A stretch of DNA of 64,000 nt from assembly GCF_046000175.1 (NCBI RefSeq), contig NZ_JBEOMB010000053.1, forward strand, positions 34,319 to 98,318, written 5' to 3'. The notes below the pieces were generated by a model. The model did no database searches, was not told the DNA's origin, and worked only from the letters and a program-made list of their open reading frames with translations. The position numbers were made by a program, and so were the translations under genes. The DNA comes from Rhodoplanes sp046000175 (lineage in GTDB: Bacteria > Pseudomonadota > Alphaproteobacteria > Rhizobiales > Xanthobacteraceae). Below, in pieces: positions 9,469 through 17,660 of the stretch (position 1 is its first letter; each line of letters opens with the position of its first letter).

Positions 9469-10097
9469 TGTCCCACACGGCCGAGTTCCTCTCCCTGATG
9501 GCGGTGTTTCTGGTCGCGGCGGTGACGCCGGGGGCCGACTTCGCCTGCGTGATGCGCGAGAGCGTGGTGCACGGCCGCCGCGCCGGGGTGCTCGCCGCGG
9601 TCGGCGTAGGCTCGGCGATCCTGGTCCATGTTGGCTACACGGTGCTGGGCATCGGCCTGATCGTCGCCCATTCGGTCGTCGCCTTCACGATCGTCAAATG
9701 GGTCGGCGCCGCCTATCTGGTCTGGCTCGGCATCAAGAGCTTCCGCGCCCCGACGCCGACGCTGCCCGATCCCGGCGCGCACGATCCCGCGGCCCGGCCT
9801 GCGCGCCGTTCGCTGGCGATCGGGGCCCTGACAAATCTGCTCAATCCCAAGGCCACGCTGTTCTTCGTGTCGCTGTTCTCCACCATCGTGTCGCCGCAGA
9901 CGCCGCTTCTCTTCCAGCTCGGCTACGGCCTCGCCATGGCCGTGACGCTCGCCGTCTGGTTCACGATCGTCGCCGTGTTCCTCACCACCGGCACGGCGCG
10001 CGCCGCCTTCGCGCGGGCCGGCCGCTGGTTCAACCGCGCCACCGGGCTCGTGCTGATCGGGCTCGGCGTGCGCGTCGCCCTGCAACGGAGTCACTGA
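9468..10097 (+). CDS. LysE/RhtB family amino-acid exporter
   Basis: A 209-residue inner-membrane protein of the LysE/RhtB translocator family. It opens MSHTAEFLSLMAVFLVAAV, followed by the family signature TPGADFACVMRESVVHGRRAG. About six hydrophobic segments are visible, with an internal LTNLLNPKATLFFVSLF typical of the family. The predicted role is efflux of amino acids or derivatives; the substrate is not predictable. The ATG at 9468 overlaps the upstream remnant's stop (TGATG), and the next gene begins directly at its own stop, so it sits in a compact run. Confidence 0.88.
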   Translation: MSHTAEFLSLMAVFLVAAVTPGADFACVMRESVVHGRRAGVLAAVGVGSAILVHVGYTVLGIGLIVAHSVVAFTIVKWVGAAYLVWLGIKSFRAPTPTLPDPGAHDPAARPARRSLAIGALTNLLNPKATLFFVSLFSTIVSPQTPLLFQLGYGLAMAVTLAVWFTIVAVFLTTGTARAAFARAGRWFNRATGLVLIGLGVRVALQRSH

Positions 10098-10505
10098 GTG
10101 TCGCCGACCCCCGTCCCGACCGAGCTCCATCTCCTCGCCGCCGCCGTGGTGCTGCTCGTCGTGCAGATCTTCATCCAGTCCGGCACCATGACCAAGGAGC
10201 TCGGCACCGACTGGAACGCCGGCGCGCGCGACGACGGCCGCAAGCCCACGGGCGTGCTCGCCGGCCGCGCCGAGCGGGCGCTGAAGAACTATCTCGAGAC
10301 CTTCCCGGCCTTCGTCGCGCTGGCCCTGGCGCTCGCCGTCACGGGGCGCACCGGCGGGCTGGCGCTCGCTGGTGCGCATCTGTGGTTCTGGGCCCGTCTC
10401 GTCTACGTGCCGCTCTATCTCGCCGGCGTGCCCAAGGTGCGTTCTCTGGTGTGGCTCGCCGCGCTGGTCGGGCTCGGCCTGATGCTCGCGGCCCTCGTCC
10501 TCTGA
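10098..10505 (+). CDS. MAPEG family membrane protein
   Basis: A 135-residue protein with four hydrophobic segments and the MAPEG-type core RAERALKNYLETFPAFVALALA followed by WARLVYVPLYLAGVPKVRS. MAPEG proteins include glutathione-dependent membrane enzymes; bacterial members of this type are largely uncharacterised. The start is a GTG immediately after the LysE stop. It is co-oriented with lpd, 36 bases downstream. Confidence 0.85.
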   Translation: MSPTPVPTELHLLAAAVVLLVVQIFIQSGTMTKELGTDWNAGARDDGRKPTGVLAGRAERALKNYLETFPAFVALALALAVTGRTGGLALAGAHLWFWARLVYVPLYLAGVPKVRSLVWLAALVGLGLMLAALVL

Positions 10506-10541
10506 ATCTGTCCTGATCACTCCCCGAACGGAACCTTCGCG

Positions 10542-11942
10542 ATGTCAGCTTACGATCTCGTCGTCATCGGCACCGGCCCCGGCGGCTATGTCTGCGCCAT
10601 CCGGGCCGCCCAGCTCGGTCTCAAGACCGCCGTGGTCGAGAAGCGCAAGACGCTCGGCGGCACCTGCCTGAACATCGGCTGCATCCCGTCCAAGGCGTTG
10701 CTGCACGCCTCCGAGCTGTTCGACGAGGCCGGCCACGGCTTCGAGGCCATGGGCATCAAGGTCGGCAAGCCGAAGCTCGATCTCGCCGCCATGATGGCGT
10801 TCAAGGACGAGGGCGTCGACGGCAACGTCAAGGGCGTCGAGTTCCTGATGAAGAAGAACAAGATCGACGTCCATGTCGGCACCGGCCGCATCAGCGCGCC
10901 CGGCAAGGTCGAGGTGACGGGCGAGGCCGGCACGACGACGCTCGACGCCAAGGCGATCGTCATCGCCACCGGCTCCGAGGTGGCGCCGCTGAAGGGCGTG
11001 ACGATCGACGAGCAGCGCATCGTCTCGTCCACGGGCGCGCTGTCGCTCGAGAAGGTGCCGAAGAAGCTGCTGGTCGTCGGCGCCGGCGTGATCGGGCTCG
11101 AGCTCGGCTCGGTGTGGCGCCGGCTCGGCGCCGAGGTCGAGGTCGTCGAGTTCCTCGATCGCATCGTTCCCGGCATCGACCTCGAAGTCGCGAAGCAGTT
11201 CCAGCGCATTCTTCAGAAGCAGGGCTTTACGTTCCGCCTGTCCACCAAGGTGACCGGGATCGACACGTCGGGCTCGCGCCTGAAGGCGACCGTGGAGCCG
11301 GCCGCCGGCGGCGACGCGGCGACCATCGATTGCGACGTCGCGCTGATCGCCATCGGCCGCGTACCCTACACGCAGGGCCTCGGGCTCGACGCGGTCGGCG
11401 TCGCGCTCGATCCGCGCGGCCGGGTGATCACCGACGCGCATTTCGCCACCAACGTGCCCGGCATCTACGCCATCGGCGACGTGATCGCCGGTCCGATGCT
11501 GGCCCACAAGGCCGAGGACGAGGGCGTCGCGGTCGCGGAGATTCTGGCCGGCAAGGCGGGCCACGTGAACTACGACGTGATTCCGGGCGTCGTGTACACG
11601 AACCCGGAGCTCGCCAGCGTCGGCAAGTCCGAGGAGGATCTCAAGGCCGCCGGCATCGCCTACAACGTGGGAAAATTTCCGTTCACGGCGAACGGCCGCG
11701 CCAAGGTGAACCGCCAGACCGACGGCTTCGTGAAGATCCTCGCCGACGCCAAGACCGACCGGGTGCTCGGCGTCCACATCCTCGGCGCCGATGCCGGCAA
11801 CATGATCGCCGAGGCCGCCGTGGCGATGGAGTTCGGCGCCTCCTCGGAGGACATCGCCCGCACCTGCCACGCCCACCCGACGCTGCCCGAGGCCGTCAAG
11901 GAGGCGGCGCTGGCCGTGGAGAAGCGCGCGATTCATATGTGA
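10542..11942 (+). CDS. lpd: Dihydrolipoyl dehydrogenase (E3)
   Basis: FAD-dependent E3 of the 2-oxoglutarate dehydrogenase complex, reoxidising dihydrolipoyl groups to reduce NAD. It has 466 residues. The N-terminal FAD motif GTGPGGYVCAIRAAQLG is followed by the redox disulfide Cys42/Cys47 in GGTCLNIGCIPSKALLH. An NAD-binding motif VVGAGVIGLELGSVWRRLG lies mid-protein, and the second FAD motif is GIYAIGDVI. The catalytic His-Glu dyad is in CHAHPTLPEAVKEA near residue 445. It completes the sucAB-lpd set despite the intervening inserted genes. Confidence 0.97.
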   Translation: MSAYDLVVIGTGPGGYVCAIRAAQLGLKTAVVEKRKTLGGTCLNIGCIPSKALLHASELFDEAGHGFEAMGIKVGKPKLDLAAMMAFKDEGVDGNVKGVEFLMKKNKIDVHVGTGRISAPGKVEVTGEAGTTTLDAKAIVIATGSEVAPLKGVTIDEQRIVSSTGALSLEKVPKKLLVVGAGVIGLELGSVWRRLGAEVEVVEFLDRIVPGIDLEVAKQFQRILQKQGFTFRLSTKVTGIDTSGSRLKATVEPAAGGDAATIDCDVALIAIGRVPYTQGLGLDAVGVALDPRGRVITDAHFATNVPGIYAIGDVIAGPMLAHKAEDEGVAVAEILAGKAGHVNYDVIPGVVYTNPELASVGKSEEDLKAAGIAYNVGKFPFTANGRAKVNRQTDGFVKILADAKTDRVLGVHILGADAGNMIAEAAVAMEFGASSEDIARTCHAHPTLPEAVKEAALAVEKRAIHM

Positions 11943-11967
11943 GCGCCGCGCGATCCCGGCCGCGCCA

Positions 11968-11999
11968 TTGACCTCGCCTGCCGACCACGCTACCTATAT
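11968..11999 (+). promoter_or_regulatory. Candidate promoter for the macro-TIR gene
   Basis: TTGACC at 11968-11973 and TACCTA at 11991-11996 (overlapping TATATC) are separated by 17 bases, lying 30-60 bases before the ATG at 12030. This fits a sigma-70 type promoter and suggests expression independent of the TCA operon. It is sequence inspection only. Confidence 0.5.
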
Positions 12000-12029
12000 C
12001 CTAGGTTGTGTGACGAGGCACAAAGAACC

Positions 12030-13145
12030 ATGGCGCGCAATCGGGTGACGATCCAGCTCCGGCAGGGCGACATGTTCGCCCAGCCGACCGATCTGGTGAT
12101 CATTCCCTGCTCGACGGTTCCGACCATCACGCCGCGGGTCGCCGAGCGGCTGGCGGCGCTTCGGATCGCGCCTCCTACCGGGGCGATGAGCCTCGGCGAT
12201 GTCCGTTTCGGGCTGTTCGAGGGCGGCACCAGCATCGCGGCCTATGTCGGCTACGCCGCCTCGGTCATCGGATATCGCAGCGACGCTGCCGAAATCACTC
12301 GCATCGCCACCCAGGTCGTGGCGTTCGCGAAGGACAAGCCCGAGATCCGCGACGTCGCGCTGCCGCTGCTGGGCAGCGGGGCGGGGCGCTTGTCGAAGCA
12401 GGATTCGGCTGCCGCCCTGATCGCCGGCCTGTCGGCGGGCGACGTCGGCGAGACCGTGTTCAACATCTACGTCCTCGAAAAATCCGATTACGACGCCCTG
12501 ACCGCGAGGATGAGTGCCGCGGTCGCGAGCACCCGCGCGACCACGCTCGAGGTCCTGAACAAGCTGCCGCGGATCGACGCCTTCGCCGCCACACGCGGCC
12601 GGCCCGAAGCGGCGGCGGCGCCCGCCGTGCCCGCCACGCCGGTGCAGTCGCGCGAGCCGATCCGGGTCTTCATCAGCTACACGCGGACCAGCGACGAGCA
12701 TCAGAAATGGGTCCAGGATCTCGCCACCCGGTTGCGGCAGAACGGCATCGACGCGCGGCTCGACGTCTGGCACCTGCGCTACGGCATGGATCTGCCGCAG
12801 TGGATGTGCAACGAGCTCGACCTCGCCGAGCGCGTCCTGATCATCTGTAACAAGGCCTATGCCGAGCGCGCGCACGGCCGTTACGGCGGCGTCGGCTGGG
12901 AGATCCGTCTGGTGCAGGGCGACCTGTTGCAGAGCCAGCACGCCAATCCGGACAGGTACATTCCGATCGTGCGCGGCGCCTTCGACCAGACCGCAGTGCC
13001 GGCCTTCCTGCGCACCGTCAACTGCATGGTCTGGTCGGACCAGGACCACGACAGCTTGTGCGACACGCTGCTCCGGGCGATCTACCGCGCCTACATCCCG
13101 CCACCGGAGATCGGTCCCACGCCCCCACGCTTCGTCGTGAGGTGA
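12030..13145 (+). CDS. Macro-like domain plus TIR/SEFIR domain fusion protein
   Basis: A 371-residue soluble two-domain protein. The N-terminal part (about residues 3-155) looks like a diverged macro domain: LRQGDMFAQPTDLVIIPCS, then IRDVALPLLGSGAGRLS near residues 106-122, the typical ADP-ribose-loop position, though the usual Asn-x-Asn element is absent. After an Ala-rich linker, a TIR/SEFIR domain starts at about 211 with IRVFISYTRTSDEHQKWV and continues through LDVWHLRYGMDLPQWM and KAYAERAHGRYGGVGWE. Glu291 falls where TIR NADases carry their catalytic glutamate. Bacterial TIR domains cleave NAD or make cyclic ADP-ribose signals, and macro domains bind ADP-ribose, so a single-protein NAD/ADP-ribose sensor-effector is plausible. 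An in-frame TTG at 12006 is an alternative start. Confidence 0.75.
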   Translation: MARNRVTIQLRQGDMFAQPTDLVIIPCSTVPTITPRVAERLAALRIAPPTGAMSLGDVRFGLFEGGTSIAAYVGYAASVIGYRSDAAEITRIATQVVAFAKDKPEIRDVALPLLGSGAGRLSKQDSAAALIAGLSAGDVGETVFNIYVLEKSDYDALTARMSAAVASTRATTLEVLNKLPRIDAFAATRGRPEAAAAPAVPATPVQSREPIRVFISYTRTSDEHQKWVQDLATRLRQNGIDARLDVWHLRYGMDLPQWMCNELDLAERVLIICNKAYAERAHGRYGGVGWEIRLVQGDLLQSQHANPDRYIPIVRGAFDQTAVPAFLRTVNCMVWSDQDHDSLCDTLLRAIYRAYIPPPEIGPTPPRFVVR

Positions 13146-13211
13146 GGCACGGGTCGCGAGCGCGTCGGCCCGCGGCATGAACCCGCCGCGATTGCCCCTA
13201 TACTCACCTGT

Positions 13212-13811
13212 ATGCGCCGTCTGACCCGCCCGCTGTGGATCCTGCTCGCCGTCGTCTTTCTCGTCGAGGCGTGGCTGTGGGAGCATGTGCGGCCGCTGGT
13301 CGCCCGCGTGGTCGACTGGATCGCCTGGCCGGCCCTGAAAGTCCGGATCGCCGCGGCGATCGCGCGGCTGCCGCCCTATCCGACCCTGCTGGTGTTCGCC
13401 GTGCCGGCGGCCCTGCTGTTCCCGCTGAAGCTCGCGGCGCTGTGGATGTTTTCGCACGGCTTCTGGATCGGCGGCGTCGCCGTCTTCGGCTTCGCCAAGG
13501 TCGCCGGCGTCGGCGTCACCGCCTTCGTGTTCGACCTCACCCGGCCGAAGCTCCTGCAGCTTCCCTGGTTCCGCCGGCTCTACGAGCTGGTGCTGCGCGG
13601 CCTCGCCTGGGCGCATGGCCTGATCGACCCGTACAAGGCCGAGGTGAAGGCGTGGGTCGCGCGCACGGTCGCGCCGCTGCAGCGGCGCCTGCGCCGCCTG
13701 ATGCGCCTGCTGGCGCCGGGCCGTCGTGGCCGTCTTCTGCGCCATGTCCGCCGCCTGCGCCGAAGCGTGCAGCGTGGCACGCCCGCCCCGCGGCCCGCCG
13801 CGGCGGAGTGA
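13212..13811 (+). CDS. Conserved membrane protein of unknown function
   Basis: A 199-residue protein. It has an N-terminal membrane anchor (LTRPLWILLAVVFLVEAWLW), a second and a third hydrophobic segment at about residues 60-110, and a strongly basic, Arg-rich C-terminal tail (RRLRRLMRLLAPGRRGRLLR) likely to be cytoplasmic. I do not recognise a named family. It starts 66 bases after the macro-TIR gene on the same strand and could be co-transcribed with it, but its look is that of a general envelope protein. Confidence 0.65.
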   Translation: MRRLTRPLWILLAVVFLVEAWLWEHVRPLVARVVDWIAWPALKVRIAAAIARLPPYPTLLVFAVPAALLFPLKLAALWMFSHGFWIGGVAVFGFAKVAGVGVTAFVFDLTRPKLLQLPWFRRLYELVLRGLAWAHGLIDPYKAEVKAWVARTVAPLQRRLRRLMRLLAPGRRGRLLRHVRRLRRSVQRGTPAPRPAAAE

Positions 13812-13830
13812 GCGACACCGCACCGCCTTT

Positions 13831-13941
13831 CCCTTCATGGTGAGGAGCGATCCGAGGGATCGCGTCTCGAACCATGCGGCCACCGTCTCGGCCGCCCACG
13901 CCCTTCGGGACGCCGCCTTCGGCGGCTCCTCAGGACGAGGG
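13831..13941. repeat. Dispersed palindromic repeat, family D copy 1
   Basis: An imperfect inverted repeat with ends CATGGTGAGGAGC and GGCTCCTCAGGACGAGGG and an internal GCGTCTCGAACCATG. The related copy is at 15618-15740. It lies between the convergent 13212 gene and the DUF4337 gene. Confidence 0.75.
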
Positions 13942-13991
13942 CGGAGGGAGGCTCGGCGCTCGGCCGCAGCGCCCCGGGACGACCGCGACCC

Positions 13992-14585
13992 TCACACGAA
14001 ATGCACGGCGTGCGGGGCGAACAGGCCGATGCCCATGAACACGATTCCCAAGACGCCGACGCCGCCGGCCACGAAGGCGAGCGCCATCATGCCGGTGATG
14101 ACGGCGGCCGAGCACAGCACGATGCCGATCTGGAATGCCGCCGACGCCACCTCGTAGTGGTGGTAGCGCGCGAGCGCGGTGTCGCGCTCGTGCTCCAGGT
14201 GCTCGGCCTGCGCCCGCAGCTCCTTGCGGCCGTCCTTTTCCTTGGGATCGCTGTCGTAGCGGGCGATGGTCGCCTTCCAGGCGTCGATCTGCTTCTGCAG
14301 CGCCGCCTTCGCCTCCTCGTTGGGGGCGGTGGCGAGCTGCAGGGTCATCGCCTCGGCGGCGGCGCGCAGCGAGGTCTGGCGCACCGTCTTGGCCTGGAAG
14401 AAGTTCCAGGTGTCGGAGGCCTTGATGTTGAGGCCGATCGCCTCGGTCTGGGCGCTCTTGCCGAGCGTCTCGGAGAAAGCGAGGAACAGCGCGATGATCG
14501 CGATCAAGAGGGCGATCTGCTTGTTGTGCCCGGCGGCGTGCTCGGCGTGCTCGTGATGCTCCAGATTCTCGTGCGGCCCGGCCAT
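13992..14585 (-). CDS. DUF4337 family membrane protein
   Basis: A 197-residue protein. A His-rich N-terminus (MAGPHENLEHHEHAEHAAGH) precedes one hydrophobic segment (IALLIAIIALFLAFSETLG). A long charged, probably helical region follows (about residues 50-145), then two C-terminal membrane segments. The pattern matches DUF4337, whose function is unknown. The ATG at 14585 is chosen because longer in-frame starts run into the dapB upstream region on the other strand. It is divergent from dapB. Confidence 0.85.
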   Translation of the reverse strand: MAGPHENLEHHEHAEHAAGHNKQIALLIAIIALFLAFSETLGKSAQTEAIGLNIKASDTWNFFQAKTVRQTSLRAAAEAMTLQLATAPNEEAKAALQKQIDAWKATIARYDSDPKEKDGRKELRAQAEHLEHERDTALARYHHYEVASAAFQIGIVLCSAAVITGMMALAFVAGGVGVLGIVFMGIGLFAPHAVHFV

Positions 14586-14781
14586 GGTCTCCCCCTCGGC
14601 GCTGGTGGTGCCGGAGGGATGTAGCGGGCTGGCGTCGGTCCGCAAGGGGACTTTCGGCGATGTCTTGCAGGTCGTCCCGTCACATATCCCGTCACCCATC
14701 CCCTGGCCCGGCGTGCTCGAACGGCCCTCTGTCCTCCCCGGCGCCGCTCCTCTATACCGGCCGCACAGGCAGGAGGGCGCG

Positions 14782-15597
14782 ATGAGCGATGTGCGAGTGA
14801 TCGTGGCGGGTGCGGGCGGCCGCATGGGCAAGACCCTGGTGAAGGCGATCGCCGAGGCGAAAGGCGTCGTGCTGGCCGGCGCCATCGACGCGCCGACCTC
14901 GCCGCTGATTGGCCGCGACTCCGGCGAGATGTCGGGGATCGGCGCGAACGGGATCCCGGTGATGGGCGATCTGGGCGCGCTCGCCCAAAAGGCCGACGGC
15001 GTGATCGACTTCACGATTCCTGCCGCCTCGGTGGCGCTGGCCGAAAGGACCGCGGCCGCCGGTCTGTTTCACGTCATCGGCACGACCGGCTTCTCGGTCG
15101 CCGACGAGCAGGCGATCGCGGCCGCCGCGCAGACGGTCGCCATCGTCAAGTCGGGCAACATGAGCCTCGGCGTGAACCTCCTCGCGGCGCTGGCGAAGCG
15201 GGTCGCGGCGACGCTCGACGAGGAGTTCGACATCGAGATCCTCGAGATGCACCACAACAAGAAGATCGACGCGCCCTCCGGCACGGCGCTGCTGCTCGGC
15301 GAGGCGGCGGCGCGCGGCCGCGGCATCGACCTCGCGGCGCGCTCCGAGCGCGGCCGCGACGGCCACACGGGCGCCCGCACGCCGGGCGACATCGGCTTCG
15401 CGTCGCTCCGCGGCGGCACCGTGGTGGGCGAGCACTGGGCGATCTTCGCGGGACCGGCCGAGCGCATCGAGCTCGTCCACAAGGCCGAGGACCGCATGAT
15501 CTTCGCCCGCGGCGCCGTGAAAGCGGCCGTCTGGGCCAGGGGCCGGCCGGCCGGGCTCTACTCGATGATGGACGTGCTCGGCCTGAAGGATTTTTGA
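14782..15597 (+). CDS. dapB: 4-hydroxy-tetrahydrodipicolinate reductase
   Basis: NAD(P)H-dependent reductase of the diaminopimelate/lysine pathway, 271 residues. The N-terminal Rossmann motif is VAGAGGRMGKTLVKAI. The catalytic signature is EMHHNKKIDAPSGTALLLGEA (about residues 154-174), where the second His and the following Lys act in catalysis. The ATG at 14782 has a good ribosome-binding site, AGGAGGG, nine bases upstream. A long in-frame upstream extension to 14584 is disregarded because it precedes this site and lacks homology. Confidence 0.96.
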   Translation: MSDVRVIVAGAGGRMGKTLVKAIAEAKGVVLAGAIDAPTSPLIGRDSGEMSGIGANGIPVMGDLGALAQKADGVIDFTIPAASVALAERTAAAGLFHVIGTTGFSVADEQAIAAAAQTVAIVKSGNMSLGVNLLAALAKRVAATLDEEFDIEILEMHHNKKIDAPSGTALLLGEAAARGRGIDLAARSERGRDGHTGARTPGDIGFASLRGGTVVGEHWAIFAGPAERIELVHKAEDRMIFARGAVKAAVWARGRPAGLYSMMDVLGLKDF

Positions 15598-15617
15598 GGC
15601 ACGGCGCCCCTTTTCCG

Positions 15618-15740
15618 CCTCGTCCTGAGGAGCGGCCGCAGGCCGCGTCTCGAAGGGCGGGGCGGCCCGTATGGTCGCCTCGGGGGCGGTGGCCTCATGG
15701 TTCGAGACGCGCTCTGCGAGCGCTCCTCACCACGAGGGTC
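15618..15740. repeat. Dispersed palindromic repeat, family D copy 2
   Basis: Ends CCTCGTCCTGAGGAGCGG and CGCTCCTCACCACGAGGG, internal GCGTCTCGAAGG and GGTTCGAGACGC arms. It is a relative of 13831-13941 and fills the gap between dapB and convergent gpmI, where a bidirectional hairpin could act in transcript 3'-end formation. Confidence 0.75.
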
Positions 15741-15768
15741 ACCGCCATGCGTGTGGTGCCGCCCGGCC

Positions 15769-17286
15769 TCACCGCATCAGCGACGTGCCGGTCATCTCCT
15801 TGGGCTGCGGCAGGCCCATGAGGGCGAGCAGCGTCGGGGCGAGGTCGGCGAGGCGGCCGTCGGCGAGGCTCTTGGCGTCGCTGCCGAACAGCATCACGGG
15901 CACCGGGTTCGTCGTGTGGGCCGTGTGCGGGCCGCCCGTCACCGGATCGCGCATCAACTCGCAGTTGCCGTGGTCGGCCGTGACCAGGAGCGCCCCGCCC
16001 ATGGCGCCGATCGCCTCGACGATGCGGCCGAGCCCGGTGTCGGCCGTCTCCACCGCCTTGATGGCGGCCGGCAGGCTGCCGGTGTGGCCGACCATGTCGG
16101 GATTGGCGAAGTTCAGCACGATCAGGTCGTACTTGGCCGATCGGATCGCCGCGACCGCCTTGTCGGTCAATTCGGGCGCCGACATCTCGGGCTGCAGGTC
16201 GTAGGTCGCGACCTTGGGGGACGGGACCATGATGCGGTCCTCGCCCGGATACTGCTTCTCCTCGCCGCCGTTGAGGAAGTACGTCACGTGCGGATACTTC
16301 TCGGTCTCCGCCATGCGCAGCTGCGTGCGGCCGGCGTCCGCCGTCACCTGGCCGAGGCCGTTGGCCAGGCTGTCGGGCGGGAAGACCGTCCCCATGAAGA
16401 CGTCGAGCGCTTCGCTGTACTGGGTGAGACCGACCGCGATCGCCACCTTCGGCACCCGCGGGCGGGGGAAGCCGTCGAAGCCCGGGTCGAGCAGCGCGCC
16501 GAGGATCTCGCGCACCCGGTCGGCCCGGAAGTTGAAGCACAGGATGCCGTCGCCGTCCTTCATGCCGGCATAGTCGCCGATCACGGCCGGGACGATGAAC
16601 TCGTCTCCGACATTCGCCGCGTAGGACGCCGCGATCGCCGCCGCCGCGTCCTCGTGATGGGCGCCCTGCGCCTCGACGATCGCGGCCCAGGCCTTCTCGA
16701 CCCGGTCCCAGCGCTTGTCGCGGTCCATGGCGTAGTAGCGGCCGTCGACGGTCGCGATCGGCACGGTCGGCGGCAGGTCAGCAGCGAGCTTCTCGACATA
16801 CTCGGCGCCGGCGCGGGGCGGCGTGTCGCGGCCGTCGGTGAAGACGTGCATGACGGTCGGGATGCCGGCGAGCGCGAGAATCCCGGCGAGTGCGGCGCCG
16901 TGGTCCTGGTGCGAGTGGACGCCGCCCGGCGAGACGAGCCCCATCAGGTGGCAGGTGCCGCCGGTCTCGCGGAGCGTGTCGATCAGGCCGACCAGCGCCG
17001 GCGCCTTCTCGATCTCGCCGGTGGCGATCGCGTCGGTGATGCGCGGCAGATCCTGCATCACCACCCGGCCGGCGCCGATGTTGAGATGCCCGACCTCGGA
17101 GTTGCCCATCTGCCCGTCGGGCAGGCCGACATCCTTGCCGGAGGTGCGCAGGAAGGCGTGCGGGCAGGTGCCCCAGAGCTTGTCGAAGGTCGGCGTGTTG
17201 GCCTGCCGGACCGCGTTGTCGGCGGCGTCATCGCGCCACCCCCACCCGTCCAGAATGACCAGCATCACGGGACGACGCGTCTGCAT
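15769..17286 (-). CDS. gpmI: Phosphoglycerate mutase, cofactor-independent
   Basis: Mn-dependent 2,3-bisphosphoglycerate-independent phosphoglycerate mutase of glycolysis/gluconeogenesis. It has 505 residues, matching the family. The alkaline-phosphatase-fold start VMLVILDGWGWRDD carries a metal-binding aspartate, and the phospho-accepting Ser63 is in QMGNSEVGHLN. Further metal ligands lie in HVFTDGRDTPP and in the C-terminal VTADHGNCELM and HTAHTTNPVP. It is monocistronic by context, with repeats on both sides. Confidence 0.96.
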   Translation of the reverse strand: MQTRRPVMLVILDGWGWRDDAADNAVRQANTPTFDKLWGTCPHAFLRTSGKDVGLPDGQMGNSEVGHLNIGAGRVVMQDLPRITDAIATGEIEKAPALVGLIDTLRETGGTCHLMGLVSPGGVHSHQDHGAALAGILALAGIPTVMHVFTDGRDTPPRAGAEYVEKLAADLPPTVPIATVDGRYYAMDRDKRWDRVEKAWAAIVEAQGAHHEDAAAAIAASYAANVGDEFIVPAVIGDYAGMKDGDGILCFNFRADRVREILGALLDPGFDGFPRPRVPKVAIAVGLTQYSEALDVFMGTVFPPDSLANGLGQVTADAGRTQLRMAETEKYPHVTYFLNGGEEKQYPGEDRIMVPSPKVATYDLQPEMSAPELTDKAVAAIRSAKYDLIVLNFANPDMVGHTGSLPAAIKAVETADTGLGRIVEAIGAMGGALLVTADHGNCELMRDPVTGGPHTAHTTNPVPVMLFGSDAKSLADGRLADLAPTLLALMGLPQPKEMTGTSLMR

Positions 17287-17440
17287 GTCGGTGATCTCCT
17301 GCCTGCGCCGAAAACGGCCCCACGGCGCGGTTCACCTACTCATGGGACGCCCCACCGCCCCCGTCAACGGCCGGTGAGAGGATACCGAATTTCGGCTGAT
17401 CGGCTGGAAGTCCGCTTGCTGGCGTAGGTGCTCCGGGCGG

Positions 17441-17606
17441 CCCCCCACCCCCGACCCCTCCCCGCCACTCGCTTCGCGAGCAGGGGGAGGGGAGTCGAGC
17501 CGTTTCGGCGCTCGTCGCAGAAACTGTCGTTTGTCGAACTCGGCGCCTCGGCTCCCCTCCTCCCATTCGCTCTTGCGAATGGCGGGGAGGGGTCGGGGGT
17601 GGGGGC
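17441..17606. repeat. Large inverted repeat in a 374-bp intergenic region
   Basis: The gene-free stretch 17287-17660 between two co-oriented minus-strand genes is dominated by this palindrome. The left arm CCCCCCACCCCCGACCCCTC plus CGCTTCGCGAGC pairs with the right arm GGCGGGGAGGGGTCGGGGGTGGGGG. Inner hairpins are GCTTCGCGAGC and CATTCGCTCTTGCGAATG. It resembles common Hyphomicrobiales intergenic repeats. I see no coding capacity in the stretch. Confidence 0.75.
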
Positions 17607-17660
17607 GTTCTTGCGCAGGCGATCGCGTTATTGTCCCGACCCGAGAGCCCGGAAGCCCGC

